Shown piece by piece: positions 10,661-21,921 of a stretch of 64,000 nt of DNA. The first letter of the stretch is position 1, and every line of letters starts with the position of its first letter. The notes below the pieces were generated by a model that was given only the letters and a program-made list of their open reading frames with translations, had not been told where the DNA came from and ran no database searches. The DNA lies in the NCBI GenBank assembly GCA_026413225.1, contig CM048575.1:1950001-2014000 (forward strand). Reading direction: 5' to 3'. The position numbers and the translations under genes were made by a program. This DNA comes from Otis tarda. Lineage: Eukaryota; Chordata; Aves; Otidiformes; Otididae.

Positions 10661-12253
10661 GAGTACCTACTGGTTTTGTGAAATATCATCCCGATTGCTT
10701 CAGCCCCTGGAAATTAGTTTGTCCATTTTCCAGCAGACCGTGAGACGCAGGGCTTCGTTTGGGGCCACGGAGCATCCTGCCATTCTCTTTGCTGGAGGGG
10801 GAACTGTAAGCGGAGCTTAATGGGAGTTCCTGCCCAAAACTTGATGTGTGGCAAGAAAATCCCCCACTGTGCATTTGGCGGGACAGGAGGGCTCCTCCAA
10901 GCCCAGGCTGCCCAGACACGGTTCAGATCTGCCATTTCCCAGCAGACAGGGTGTTCTCAGTTCATCCCTTTCACTGTATTTCACTGTGCCCTGAATACCA
11001 GCCACGTTTCACAGCAACATCGGGGAGAGAGCAGTCTGCTAAGATTTAAGGTCAGATTTGTAGGTACAAGATTGGAAGCAAAAGGTGAGAAGTAAAACAA
11101 ACTCAAAACACAAACTGAGCTGAGGTTTAACAAGCATATACCTCCTCTGACATGACTCCGATCTCCGAGCCAGCAATAAGTGTTCACAGCAACAACCTAT
11201 CTTCCAGGTGTTATCCTCATCTCCAAACACTTCTCTCCTCCACCAAGCCCCAGCCCAAGCTCCGGTTCCTCGGAGGTTTGTTTCACACGTGAATGTAAGT
11301 CCTCCTCTGCCCTATGTGGAGCCAGGTCTCCTTGGTTCTTAAAGGACACCTGTACTCATACCCCATCTCATCAGCAGCTCAAATGCTTGTGACGACTATT
11401 CTTGGACTGAGCAGTAAGTGTTTTAAAAGCAATTCCCACTTTGTTTCTAGCTGGCTTGCTGGCGCGACTGCCACCCACCCAGCTGAGTGGTTGTTTTATC
11501 ACGGGTTGCTAAGCTGCTCACTCTAAATATTATATGAGGCAGGTACACAGACGTCTCAAAAGCACATTTTGGCGCCTTACCAGCTTCTTATTTAGACCAC
11601 ACAGCACGCTCAGAAACGCGGATGGCAGTGTGGTAACAAGTGCTTCCCCCACCTCTTGCCTGCGTTGGAAATACAACGATAACAGTATCCGGGCACGGAG
11701 CGAAAGTCGCATCTGGAACATCCTGCCACGACCTCCCATGGAGGAGACCAGACCCATACTTCTCTTTGTAGGCACCTCCAGAGTACTGGGAATCTCCCAG
11801 ATTTGAGTGGAATGGCTAAATTACTTCTCCTCCTCCCACATTGCCAAGCACTAAGACCCCTTGGCCAGAGACCTGTCCGCTGAGCAAGGAGGACCTGGGA
11901 TTGAGAGAGGTGGAAGAAGTGAGGCAAGTCTTAGCTCCTCCAAAGCCTGCAAGATATCAGGAAAGGCACAAGCTCACCAAGAAGGACATGAGAGAGGAGA
12001 AGGGGCCTGGGATTGGGTGATGTGTTGAGAGAACTGCATACAAGATTTCCCTCTTCCCCCTTGACCTGTGTCTTATTAGTGCTTCTTCCAAGTAATGTTG
12101 TGTCTCTCCCAGAGTTACTGATGTTTGCCTACCCGTGTTCTCAAAGAGCAAGAGCAGAGAGCAGAGGAAGATAAAGTCTGGGGTGAGTGGAGGAAGTGCA
12201 AGTCAGTGACTGAAATAAGTTGTGGAGCTCGGCACTGGGGTGAGTAGGCAGCT
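10661..12253. other. Unique non-coding sequence
   Basis: No gene is recognised. Several overlapping open frames of 60-105 codons occur on both strands (for example 11530-11806 and 11610-11927). None has a domain, a consistent neighbour or splice structure that I can support. Confidence 0.5.
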
Positions 12254-12850
12254 CATAGGATAATAGAATCACAGAATGGTTTGGGTTGGAAGGGACCTTT
12301 AAAGGCCACCCAGTCCAACCCCCCTGCAAGCAGCAGGGACGTCTCCGACCAGATCAGGTTGCTCAGAGCCCCGGCCAACCTGGCCTGGAATGTTTCCAGG
12401 GATGACCCACCACCTGGGCCAGTGTTCTACCAACCTCAGTGTAAAAAATTTTTTTACTTATATCTAGTCTAAATCTGCCTCCCTCTATTTTAAAACCATT
12501 CCCCCTCGTCCTGTCACAACAGGCCCTGCTGAAGAGTCTCTCCCCATCTTTCCTGCAGCCCCCTTTAGGCACTGGAAGGCCGCTCTCAGGTCTCCCCGGA
12601 GCCTCCTCTTCTCCAGGCTGAACAGCCCCAGCTCTCTCAGCCTGGCCTCACAGCAGAGCTGCTCCAGCCCTCTCAGCATCTGCGTGGCCTCCTCTGGACC
12701 CTCTCCAACTGGTCCATGTCCTGATGTGAGGGACTGCAGAACTGGACGCAGTACTCCAGATAGTGCAGGGCAGCCCCCAATGCAGCATCCGAGGGAGACG
12801 ATCTGCCTTGCTGCACCTTGGATTTCTCCTCTTCTGCACCAGCAGCCTCC
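12254..12850 (-). mobile_element. CR1 LINE, 3' part (copy B)
   Basis: A CR1 copy on the minus strand. Its 3' terminus is at the low-coordinate end (ATAGAATCACAGAATGG), followed by the complement of the 3' tail. Farther in, the minus strand encodes the end of the reverse transcriptase frame, with residues like LEYCVQF, MDQLERVQRR and [18 protein letters not shown]. The region beyond about 12790 diverges from the CR1 pattern I know, so the 5' limit is uncertain. Stops and frameshifts make it non-functional. Confidence 0.88.
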
Positions 12851-14438
12851 TGCACTCAGAAGATCATTTCTGTCCCCATCATGAGTGGGGACATGTAAGG
12901 AATGGAGGGAGGCTTGGAGTATAGAAATGCTGCAAGCTTTACTTGGGCGCAATTTATTTGATATAATAAATTAAGCATTATAACAGAAACCACCATCATT
13001 CTCTGCAAAACACCTGGGGTTTTTTGCCTCTGTTGCGATTACTCCATCTGCCAAGGTAAACAATAAATTCTGTCAGACCTCTTTTTAGTGCGTTGTGTAT
13101 GTCTCTGACTGGTGCTTAAGGCAGGATGCTCTTCCTTCATTTTAGCAAAGACTTTGATTAAGAAATGTTCAACGGGGAAAGAAACAACACTTATTTTAAT
13201 AGCGCAAGAGTGGGGGAGGGCGATCAAGCACAAGGAAAAAGGAAACCTTGTCACTACGTCATGTTTAATTTGGGTCCTTGCCAGTTTGCTAAATTCGATT
13301 CAGATGCATGATCACACCTTGATGAATTCAATGGGGAAATTAAAATTAAACTATCTGCTCATGAAATGTTCATGCTGTTGGTTGTGTTTAATGACTAAAG
13401 ACAGGATACATAGAGTCAAAAAAAGGGAGACATCCGTCTATTTTGCTATCAGGACTCTATAACATTTATTTAATCCCCTGGCTTTTGGATTGAAAACTGA
13501 ATATGGGTTTAGACAGAAAACGGGTTCCTAGGAACTTTAGGGACAGGGGTTTTCCAGAGTTATGTGAGAGTGCTGGGATCTGTTTTCAGGACCCCCACAA
13601 GAGTCCAGGGGCTGGTGTAGAAACTTCCAATGGGAGTGTTAAGGTTTCAGCTCTGACCTACACCTCTCAAGTGCCCTTGAGCATGGCTGCTGGGCCCAGA
13701 TCCACCCACGCCTCTCCACTTTGCTGTGCACTGCACAGCTGTTCAAGAGGGGTTGGCTCATGCTGGTTCTGAAGTAGAAGATGCCCTGTGCAGGCATGAG
13801 CCTGCAATGAGACTTCTTTGAGAGCAAGACTCCCTAGGAGTCCCACCTTGGAGCGATACGGCAACCCTCCTCAGATCTGTACCCTTCCTACCCCCTAGGA
13901 CACAGTCACAATGGCCAAGAGGCCCCATGTGCATCAAAAGTGCCTAGAGTTGGATCAGGGGCTGTGATCATGGGGAGGGAGTCAGTCACGAGCGTTGCTT
14001 ATTCAACACCAACTCGGAGGATTCGAGAAGGTGCTTGGCAAGGTGTGAAAGACCTCGTGTCGTTTCCAAAAGTTCCCAATGCTGGTAGGAATCGGCTCCT
14101 GTGGATCCTTGATGAGACAGGCCCTTGAGTAAACCCGTGCTGTTTACCTGCCGCTGCAAATACATAGCAACGTTGTGAGGCTTCCGCTTCACCTCTCTGC
14201 GCCATATCACCTCTACTGGGGAGAGCAGCATCCCGCTGCTGGGAAGGTGAAGGTATTGTGGTGCCTTAAGTCTCATGGGAAGGAGGAATACACAAGTATG
14301 ACAACTCTTTCTGCTCTAGTGGGTTTGACAGAGCTCAACTGATTTACCTGCAAAGCATTCAGTCCTGAGCTACTCTGTGGGCTGGGGTCTGAGTTGGATC
14401 AAGAACTTCAAAGGAACCTGCAGGTAGCAGAGGGAGGA

Positions 14439-14456
14439 TTTTTTTTTTTTTTTTTT
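14439..14456 (+). repeat. T18 homopolymer
   Basis: An uninterrupted run of 18 T. On the minus strand it could be read as a poly(A) tail, but no retroposed sequence is recognisable next to it. Confidence 0.75.
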
Positions 14457-16619
14457 ACAAAAATTAGAAGATCTGTTCCCTTCCCAGCCCCATCAAATCC
14501 TGATCCAGGCTCGGATCTGCACACAGAGCCTCTGCTATCAGCAGGGAGTTTAAATCAGCTACATACAAGCAATAAACAGTGAGTAAGCCCCTCTAAAATA
14601 TTGCCACACTCAAAAAGCTCGGGTAGAGGGAGATGGTTTAGCAGTGTGGATAAATAAGAAACATCAGTGCTGGGTTTGCTTTTACCCTGTGTTGTTTCCA
14701 AAATTATACAAAAGCTGCCCTACCGATCACTGAACACTCCATAAAACCAGGAGTGGGAGGCCTGGAGTGCTACTAAACACAGGAAAAGAGCAGTCTCACT
14801 GCAGATGTCTGATACAAGAAGCATAAAAAGCAAGAAAGAAAAGGTCAAATAAGAATGGCTGTGGAGACGGCCGTAATAGCGATGCATCCCAGCCCCCCGG
14901 CCCTGATTCCTGGGGACAACACGCAGGAGATTCAGGGAGAGTCCAAAACCTGTTTAAGCTCATCACTGAGGCCTGGAAATACTGGAAATGTCTCCAAATT
15001 TTACTAATTTCTGCAGAGACAAAAAATAAGCATTGTATTTGCCGGAAGGAAACCTGCGAGGAGCCTTTGCTTGGGTCTGCCTGACACTTGCTGTCACGTT
15101 CCCTGCAGCGTTGGGAGAAACTTTAACCTCTCCAGTCTTCCAGGATGCTTCAGAGCACAACAGAGGACCTCCTGCCTCGAGAGTCACACCCCGCCTTGTC
15201 TTTTCAACTTGTGGTAGGAGTTAGTAGAGGTGAAAACATGACATGTCTTTTAATGCTATTGTTTTTGAAAAGTTTCAGAGGCAGATCGAAGGTTGGAGGG
15301 ATGACTATTAAAGCTGGCTATACTTTGACTTTGTAGTCTAAATAGCTTTGTTTTAATCAGGTAGTTTGGTTTTTTTTTTATGCTATTAGAGAACCCAGCC
15401 AAGCCTGAAAACTCTTGCGCTAAGTATAGCACACACCTGAGTGACGGTCCCTGCCTCCAAGAACATACAGTCTGAGTAAAGAAGACAGGGATGGGCAGGG
15501 AATGGCAAAGAAGCTCTAACCGAGATTGCCATGCAGGCTGGTAACCCAGCCCTGTGTTAAGATTGATTACAACATGAGCACAAGATGATACGGAGGCCGA
15601 TATGTTAGTTTTAAGGAATTCATCAGACTGCCCAGCGTGCCAAAGAAAGGAAAGCTCTGGTTTGACATTGAGACACTTCAGCTTTGTGCTTTTTTCAGCC
15701 AAGAGCTGGGTGAGGGCATCTGGTGGTCTTCAGGCAATAGGGCTGAGGGAGCAAAGCTGCAGCTTGAGGTTCAGGCTAAAGCAGGCCTCCAAAGGAGATG
15801 TCCTCCACAACATTGAGACTCCAAGATGAGATGAACAAGCTGAACATCTCGGTGAGTTTTGTCACTGCTTTAATACTCCCTGTGAATGCCTTATTTACAC
15901 AATGAGTTTTTCCAATTTAACGTTTTCTCTCCTGGATGTCATTACAGACCAGAAAGCCAAACTTGCCTGGATCTTATACAAGAGCGTGATCACAGTGTGG
16001 ATCAGGCTTCAACCTTCTGCAGAAGACACAATGCGGCACACCACGACTGTCAATGTCAAGGCACAGGAGAGTGTGAAGAAGGCCTGTGATGCTCTCAGAT
16101 GGGGGTGTGGTGGCTGGGACGCTCAGCCTGTGAGAGGGAAAGCTGCAGGGCTCCTTTCTGCGCAAGGCTCTGAAGAAAGGCTGGCAGCAGAGCTGCATTT
16201 CACCTGCTCTGTCACCCCGTAGTTGAGATGTCACAGATCAGATTGTGATGTCCACAGTGGGGAGCGAGGCCATGGTTTTGGGTATGAGCCCTCACCTCCA
16301 CACGGAAAAGCTTCTGGTGAAAGTTAACAGCGTGTGTGCCCGAGACCTGATTGTTTACAGGCAGCCCATCTCCTCGTTAGCAGCAGAAGGCAAGCCAGCA
16401 CCCTAAACAGAACCACTTTTTATTCAGGAGAGCTTCTTAATTGAAAGGTAGAGGCAGGAATGCTGGAGCAGGGAGCAGCCATGAGCAGGGGAGCGGGACA
16501 TGGTGCATGGGGAGAGGGAAAGAGCACGATCCCTGTGGCTCTCCCAAAACCGCCCCGTGGGACTGTCCCTTCTCTAGCAAAGAGCCCATGCAGCACTGCA
16601 GTGCCTTCTCTTTCCTTGA

Positions 16620-16735
16620 TGTCAGATTATTATCTGCAGATATGCAAAATAATGCAAATAAAGCTATAAAGATGTTAATTATGCTGCAGGAATTAACTGC
16701 TCATTAACTTAAACTTCTTGCTCAATTATTTTCAT
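16620..16735. promoter_or_regulatory. Candidate regulatory block with paired octamer sites
   Basis: AT-rich sequence contains ATGCAAAA (16642-16649) and a perfect octamer ATGCAAAT (16652-16659). Their starts are 10 bp apart, so they lie on the same face of the helix. Several TTAAT/ATTA homeodomain cores and a TTATCTGCAGATA palindromic stretch are nearby. POU-family factors bind ATGCAAAT. That this block is an enhancer is an inference from motif clustering alone. Confidence 0.25.
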
Positions 16736-17025
16736 TACTGTCCTGCCTTTTCCAGCGAAAGGAAAGGACACGTACCAGCCCTGATGCTCCCTGGCAGCCC
16801 CCCCCTTCCCACCACCTTCTTACGGCAGTCGTCCGCCCAGCAGACTGCTCAGCCCTCTGCATCCTCACTGGTGATGCTGGCAGGAGGCAGCAACCCACCT
16901 CTGGCCACGTTGGTTCTGCTAAAGGCCACGGCGAGGACCCCAGAGGGCAGGATGCTCGGCCGGTCTCGTGTTTGGGAGGGGGCTTGGCTGCCAGCTTTCT
17001 CACCACACGACTTGGATGGAATTAG

Positions 17026-17078
17026 AGTGTGTCCCCGCACCTCAGTTTCCCCATCCGCAATATGACAAGGCTGATATA
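17026..17078 (+). repeat. MIR-like SINE fragment
   Basis: The stretch around CTCAGTTTCCCCATC at 17041-17055, preceded by a GTGTG motif and followed by a degraded AAAATGGG-type segment, matches the 3' half of the MIR core. Only about 50 bp is recognisable and neither end is defined. Confidence 0.5.
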
Positions 17079-19191
17079 GAGCTTGGAAATCCACTCATGG
17101 AAATCAAGAAATGAAAGGCTGAGGCGTTCGTGTCAAAACAAGATTGGGCAACGTGTTAGGAAATGCATTGTGAGGAGTCGTTTGGCGACAGCCAGGGAAA
17201 CAGCCAAGTGATTCAATGCTGACAGTTGTTGCCATCCCTTCTTTTTGTCCACAGATATGCCTGGACTGATACCCTAAGTCATCCCTCACGTTGGCAACTT
17301 TCATCTCTTTCCACTTATAAGGCCCTATAAGCTGCCTTTATTAAAACAATTAAATTACGCCCGCGGCATTCGCACAAATACTGGCAGCATCATTAACGGC
17401 AGCACTTCGAGACGCGAACAGTGTCGGTGCTCTGCAATCCATCAGGGAGAAAAATCAGATTTGCCGGTCGCTATGGTTAAAATATTTAAATGAGAGGGTG
17501 CTGCACTTCAAGACAGAGGAAATATGGCCAGGGACCGTATCTGAACAATCGCAGTTCATCGTGACAGCTCTCCAAGGGCCATCCAGTCTGATCTGCCTAG
17601 CAGAGAGACCCACCCAAGCTGCTGGGTCCCTGCAGCACAAACGCTGCCTGGCACACATTGAGATGTATCCCAGAGAAATTGGAAAATGAGCTAAATCCAG
17701 GCTGGAACGGCACAGAAGGAAAGTAGCTTCTCCAGCACGGTAAGAAGTCAAGAGCGGCTGCACGAGGTCAGCCTGCACAGCCCCCTAACCCTGTCTCCTG
17801 TTTCGGGACAGAAGTGCAAGGCTGAAACAGAGCAAACGTACATCACAGTCCGCTCCTTTAGTACCACCCCAGCCTTGGAGCGTTTGCAGCTGTGGTTTCT
17901 ACGTAGCTATCACCCCTCCGTGGTTTCCTCCCATGCGCTGGCCCAATTTACTGCCCCACAGCCCTCACAATGGTACTTCAGCATCGCCGGAGGAGCCGCT
18001 TGGGCTCAAACCCTTTTCTGCTTGCAGAATGTCCCTGGGTAGCACCAGCTTACTGGACATAAAGAAATTGGAGATGCCAAGTACCCCCCAGCCATGCCAC
18101 AGCTGGTGATTCTAGTGAGCAGTCTGGCGCTAATGCTGTTGCTGGTGTGTGGGTTGTGACATGCTGGGGGGGGGCGTGATGCTGATGTCTTACGGGGGGG
18201 TTAAGTGCCTACTGTGATGGCTTTCCTTCCACTCCGGTGTTGTAGGGACTGCAAATCTGCATCGGGAGTATTTATGGACTGCAATGGGTCAAGGTTGATC
18301 TATTTTCCAAATAAAATATCAGTTTAAGAGTAACTCCTTGTGCTCACTAGCTTGGGGACACGGGGTGCCATTTTATTGGCTCGTGGAGATTGGCTGTTTT
18401 TGTTCTTTAATAAAACCTTTTGGCAGAGGTGCAGCTTCTTGTTGCCTTACAATTAGGGAGAGAATAGGCAGTGTTCAACTCCGACACAGAAGCTTGTGAA
18501 GCCAGCAGCGATGTGCAAGGAGACCTCTAAGAACAATGAAGGCAGAGCTGCTGGCTGCTAACAAGAAGGAAATGTGTTATTTTTAGCTATCTGAGAAGGT
18601 GGAAGATGAAAAAACCAACACAAGAACAAAGAAAATCTATAGTCCCATCCAAGAAGCCAAAAAGCAGTGCAAAAAAAAATTAAATAAATAAAAATAGCAA
18701 GCTGAGTCTCTGGCAAGGTAATTCTGTCACTAACGGGGAGGAAGGAACTCGGTAGCTGGCAGAGCCCACGGGACGCGAGGCGTCTGCCCGGAGCCTGGGG
18801 ACCCAGTCTCAAACCCAAACCGGGGCACGCTGACGTCCACTCTCCACTCTGGTCTGCGAGCGGACAACTGGGCTCATCAGCAGAGCAGGGACAGACCTCC
18901 AGCTGCCCCAATCCACGAACCAGCGCAGGGAAGGAACGAGGCAGATGAGCCAATGTGGGAGCAAAGAGCAGCAGTGCTGGCAGCCCGGGGGCGGAGGTCG
19001 GGCCAAACCCGGAGCTATGCAGAGCAGAGCTCTGCAGGAAGCCTGTGCAGGGGTCTTTGCAAACACTAAAACCAGCTGTGCATGCAAACCCCCTGCCCTC
19101 TGTGGGAAAGGAGCTGCCGGTGTCTGTGTGAGGGCAGGACGGCAGCACGGTGAGGATAAGCCCATAGGATGGGCGAGGCATTGGGGTGGTC

Positions 19192-19529
19192 AATAGAATC
19201 ACAGAATGGTTTGGGTTGGAAGACACCTGCAAAGCCCATCCAGTCCAACCCCCCTGCAAGGAGCAGGGACATCTCCAACCACATCAGGCTGCTCAGAGCC
19301 TCATCCAACCTGGCCTTGAACGTTTTCAGGGATGGGGCATCCACCGCCTCTCTGGGCAACCTGGGCCAGTGTTCCACCACCCTCAGTTTAAAAAATGTTT
19401 TCCTAAATCTAACCTAAATCTATCTCTCCATTTAGAAACCATTACCCCTCGTCCTGTCACAACAGGCCCTGCTGAAGAGGTTTTTTTTTTCCCATCTTTC
19501 CTGTAGGCCCCTTTAGGCACTGGAAGGCC
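19192..19529 (-). mobile_element. CR1 LINE, 3' fragment (copy C)
   Basis: A CR1 tail of about 340 bp on the minus strand. It begins with the complemented 3' terminus (AATAGAATCACAGAATGG) and reaches the region encoding CLKGAYRKDG-like residues. The minus-strand frame reads LPREAVDAPSLKTFKARLDE and LSSLMWLEMSLLLAGGLDW, the usual C-terminal end of the CR1 polymerase. Its 5' limit (19529) is a simple truncation. Confidence 0.92.
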
Positions 19530-21867
19530 TTCACCAACGAAGGCAAGAGAGAGAACATGCCGAGGAGAGGAAAGGGAGTATTTTTTCACACAAATATTCC
19601 CATTTCTAATGGGAAAGATTATTCTGGGCTGGAACTGACACCCTGCCAGTGAAGCGTCCTCCCACAGAGGAGCTGTTGCATTGTCCTGGTTTGTGGGCAA
19701 ACCAGCATCTTCGCAGATGAGCACCCCATACAGCAAAAGCCTGATCCAGCACCAGAGAGTGCACTTCACTGGGAGCACCCTGGAGCTGCCAGGCAGTGAA
19801 AGAAAGTGACACTAATTAGCTGATGAGTACAGCATTGGAGCCAAATTAGGAGAAGAGAATAAAACTTAATTGACTTGTCCAGTGGGTTTGTAAAGGGACG
19901 CTAAGGCACCTCGTGGCTTTCCCAAGCTGCCGCATCGCACTCCCACGGCACTGCAGTGGGGCCCGGAGAAAGCATTCACTGGGAACCACGGGGGCTTTGC
20001 AAACAGCCCCCCCAGCCCCTCTGAGCTCCCTGAAGGAGTGATGCTTGCCAGGAGTCGCAGGCAGAGGATGTACACCATGCCCTGCCTCCTCCCTGAGCGC
20101 GGAGCCGCTGTTTACTGATGCTGGTAGGGAATGTTGCGTGGGAGGGCAGCGCTCCCGCTTTCGGCCCAACAGCTCTGGTCCCGCCAGACGGGATCTGCAG
20201 GAAGGCTGTGGTCAAGCCCTCCCCGCACCTTTGGCAGTCACCACCCAGCTCCCAGCTCCGCCTGGCTCCCATCGCCAGGCGCCCCCGCGGGGCTGTCAGA
20301 CAAGACTTCATGGGCAGGACATCGGCAGACTTGCTGGAAGAAGTTCACAGCTGGGAATGGCCGGCTCCCGGGCAGCTCACGTGGAGGTGCAGACATTTGC
20401 TTTGGCATTCACCCATCTTGCCTCCTGTAGTCTCAGGAAAATAAATAAATAAATAAATAAACAGTGTCAGGAGCTACAACGCAGAGTCGCAGAGTGTGCG
20501 CTCTCCGTGCTGCTGCCTGATGCTCACAATAATCATACGGCCCGTGCGTAGCTATAAGCCAGTCCAGGCACAGCCCAGTAAAGGGGTGCAACAGATCCGT
20601 TGTGCTTGGGACCCCGGGGCCTGCCGTGTTAATTCAGTCCCAACACAGTGTTACGGGAGCTGGCAGAAAGTGAGAATGGTAAGAGCTGTGCTCTCCCTTT
20701 CCCATTTCCTTGATCCTCAGTGGGTCTTTTGCCTCGTGGAAGTCCTTTTTTAAGGCCTCAGGCTTGATTTGTCTGTCACATGCATGGATTTTATGCTTAC
20801 TCAACTCCATCAGCTGCAGACAGGACATCACATATGTCCCATTTGCTGATCTGTCCCAAAACGAGCACGGCACAGAAATGTAAAGAGACTTTTAACATCA
20901 CAACACACTGGGCTTCTCCAGCTCGGAAAGCACAGCTGCTCAGTAGGTAACACTATTGATAAAATTAGCATTTAGCTGGTTTATTACTGCACTCCTGAAA
21001 CACCTTCTGCAGGAAGGTATTCCCAGGCGGGGAGATGGGAGACGCTTTGTCCCTTTCTCTAAAAGCCCAGCTCTCTCTCAGCGTGATGGTTTTGAAGGCT
21101 GGATGTGAAACAAAAGGTGAAATTATTGTCAGTTAAACTCCTCCCTGTCCCAGCCCTCCACCTCTGATGTAGCTGTTGATGTACTTGTATTTGCACAAAT
21201 AATGAAAACCCCGTGGGGAAATCACGTTATCTCCCTCGCTGCGGAGCAGCAGGCTACGGGCAGATGATAAAACACATGAAGATAGGCAAGGCAAGCTATA
21301 ACTGCTCCGCTCCTCTGGAAATCTTCCCTTTTTTAGTCCTGATGGAAACACTTTTCCTTTGACATAAAAAAAAAGTTATAGGAGATTTTTTATATATATG
21401 TGAAACAGAACTATCTCAGTGCTATTGGCTGCTTGTGGCTGCCTCCACCTAGGAAATTCTTGTTGTCATCTGACATTCAAAGCTTTTGAGTGGTATTTGT
21501 ATGAAGAACTTCCCAATAGGGCAGAACAAGTGTCCTAGGGAAGAAGCTCTTATTTTTGGAGGAGCTGGGAGTTTACTCCTCTGCTTTCAACACATGACCT
21601 GGAATGGGGAGTAGAGACTTTTAAATCATGGCCAGTCATGCCTTTAGAGCATGGGTGCTTCAGCTCATAGCGCAGAAAACATTCTCCCAGGGAGCAGAAA
21701 TTGTGTGTTTCAAAAATTTAAATTTTTTCAAAGATCACGAGTTTCACTGCAAGTCTTGTGAGTCAATGGCCCTGGAGCACTATCAAAGGTCTTCCAGTCC
21801 CCTGGTACCCATCAGATAGCTTTCAAAACAGCTCAGGGTGCTATAGGCCAACCTTTCAAAGCTGTCT
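19530..21867. other. Unique non-coding sequence
   Basis: No gene is recognised. The segment 19900-20400 is GC-rich and open in several frames (up to 135 codons at 20045-20452). The overlapping open frames on both strands point to composition, not coding. A tetranucleotide microsatellite lies at 20439-20461 and short A and TA runs lie near 21365-21400. Confidence 0.5.
20439..20461 (+). repeat. (AAAT)n microsatellite
   Basis: Five to six perfect tetranucleotide units. It ends a GC-rich segment and is likely polymorphic in length, as such tracts usually are. Confidence 0.85.
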
Positions 21868-21921
21868 GTGACTAGATGACCTTTGAAGGTCCCTTCCCAT
21901 CCCACTGATTCTATGATTCTC
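21868..21921 (+). mobile_element. CR1 LINE, 3' terminal scrap (copy D)
   Basis: Only the last roughly 55 bp of a CR1 is clear: ACTAGATGACCTTTGAAGG, then CCCTTCCCATCCCA and the terminal ATTCTATGATTCT. Either the insertion was very strongly 5'-truncated or the upstream part has decayed beyond recognition. Confidence 0.8.

Larger units (their letters stand above)
12851..19191. other. Unique sequence with regulatory-like blocks
   Basis: About 6.3 kb without a recognisable gene. It contains a T18 run (14439-14456), a MIR-like scrap (17026-17078), and two G runs at 18166-18174 and 18194-18200. An AT-rich block around 16620-16735 carries two octamer-like sites. Another AT-rich block at 17320-17420 looks like conserved non-coding sequence by composition only. 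Frames at 15256-15702 (148 codons, minus) and 18558-19259 (233 codons, minus, running into the next CR1) show no domain. Confidence 0.5.

Noticed and set aside
12485..12952. 155-codon minus-strand frame as a gene
   Set aside because: It is the polymerase C-terminus of CR1 copy B with unrelated sequence at the start.
17560..17620. Possible complement of an old CR1 tail (GGGCCATCCAGTCTGATCTG)
   Set aside because: The similarity is short and lacks the neighbouring blocks seen in other relics.
18166..18200. G-quadruplex
   Set aside because: Only two long G runs (nine and seven) are present within the span, and the four closely spaced tracts of a standard intramolecular quadruplex are not met.
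18558..19259. 233-codon minus-strand frame
   Set aside because: It begins inside CR1 copy C and runs into unrelated GC-rich sequence. Overlapping frames on both strands show it is compositional.
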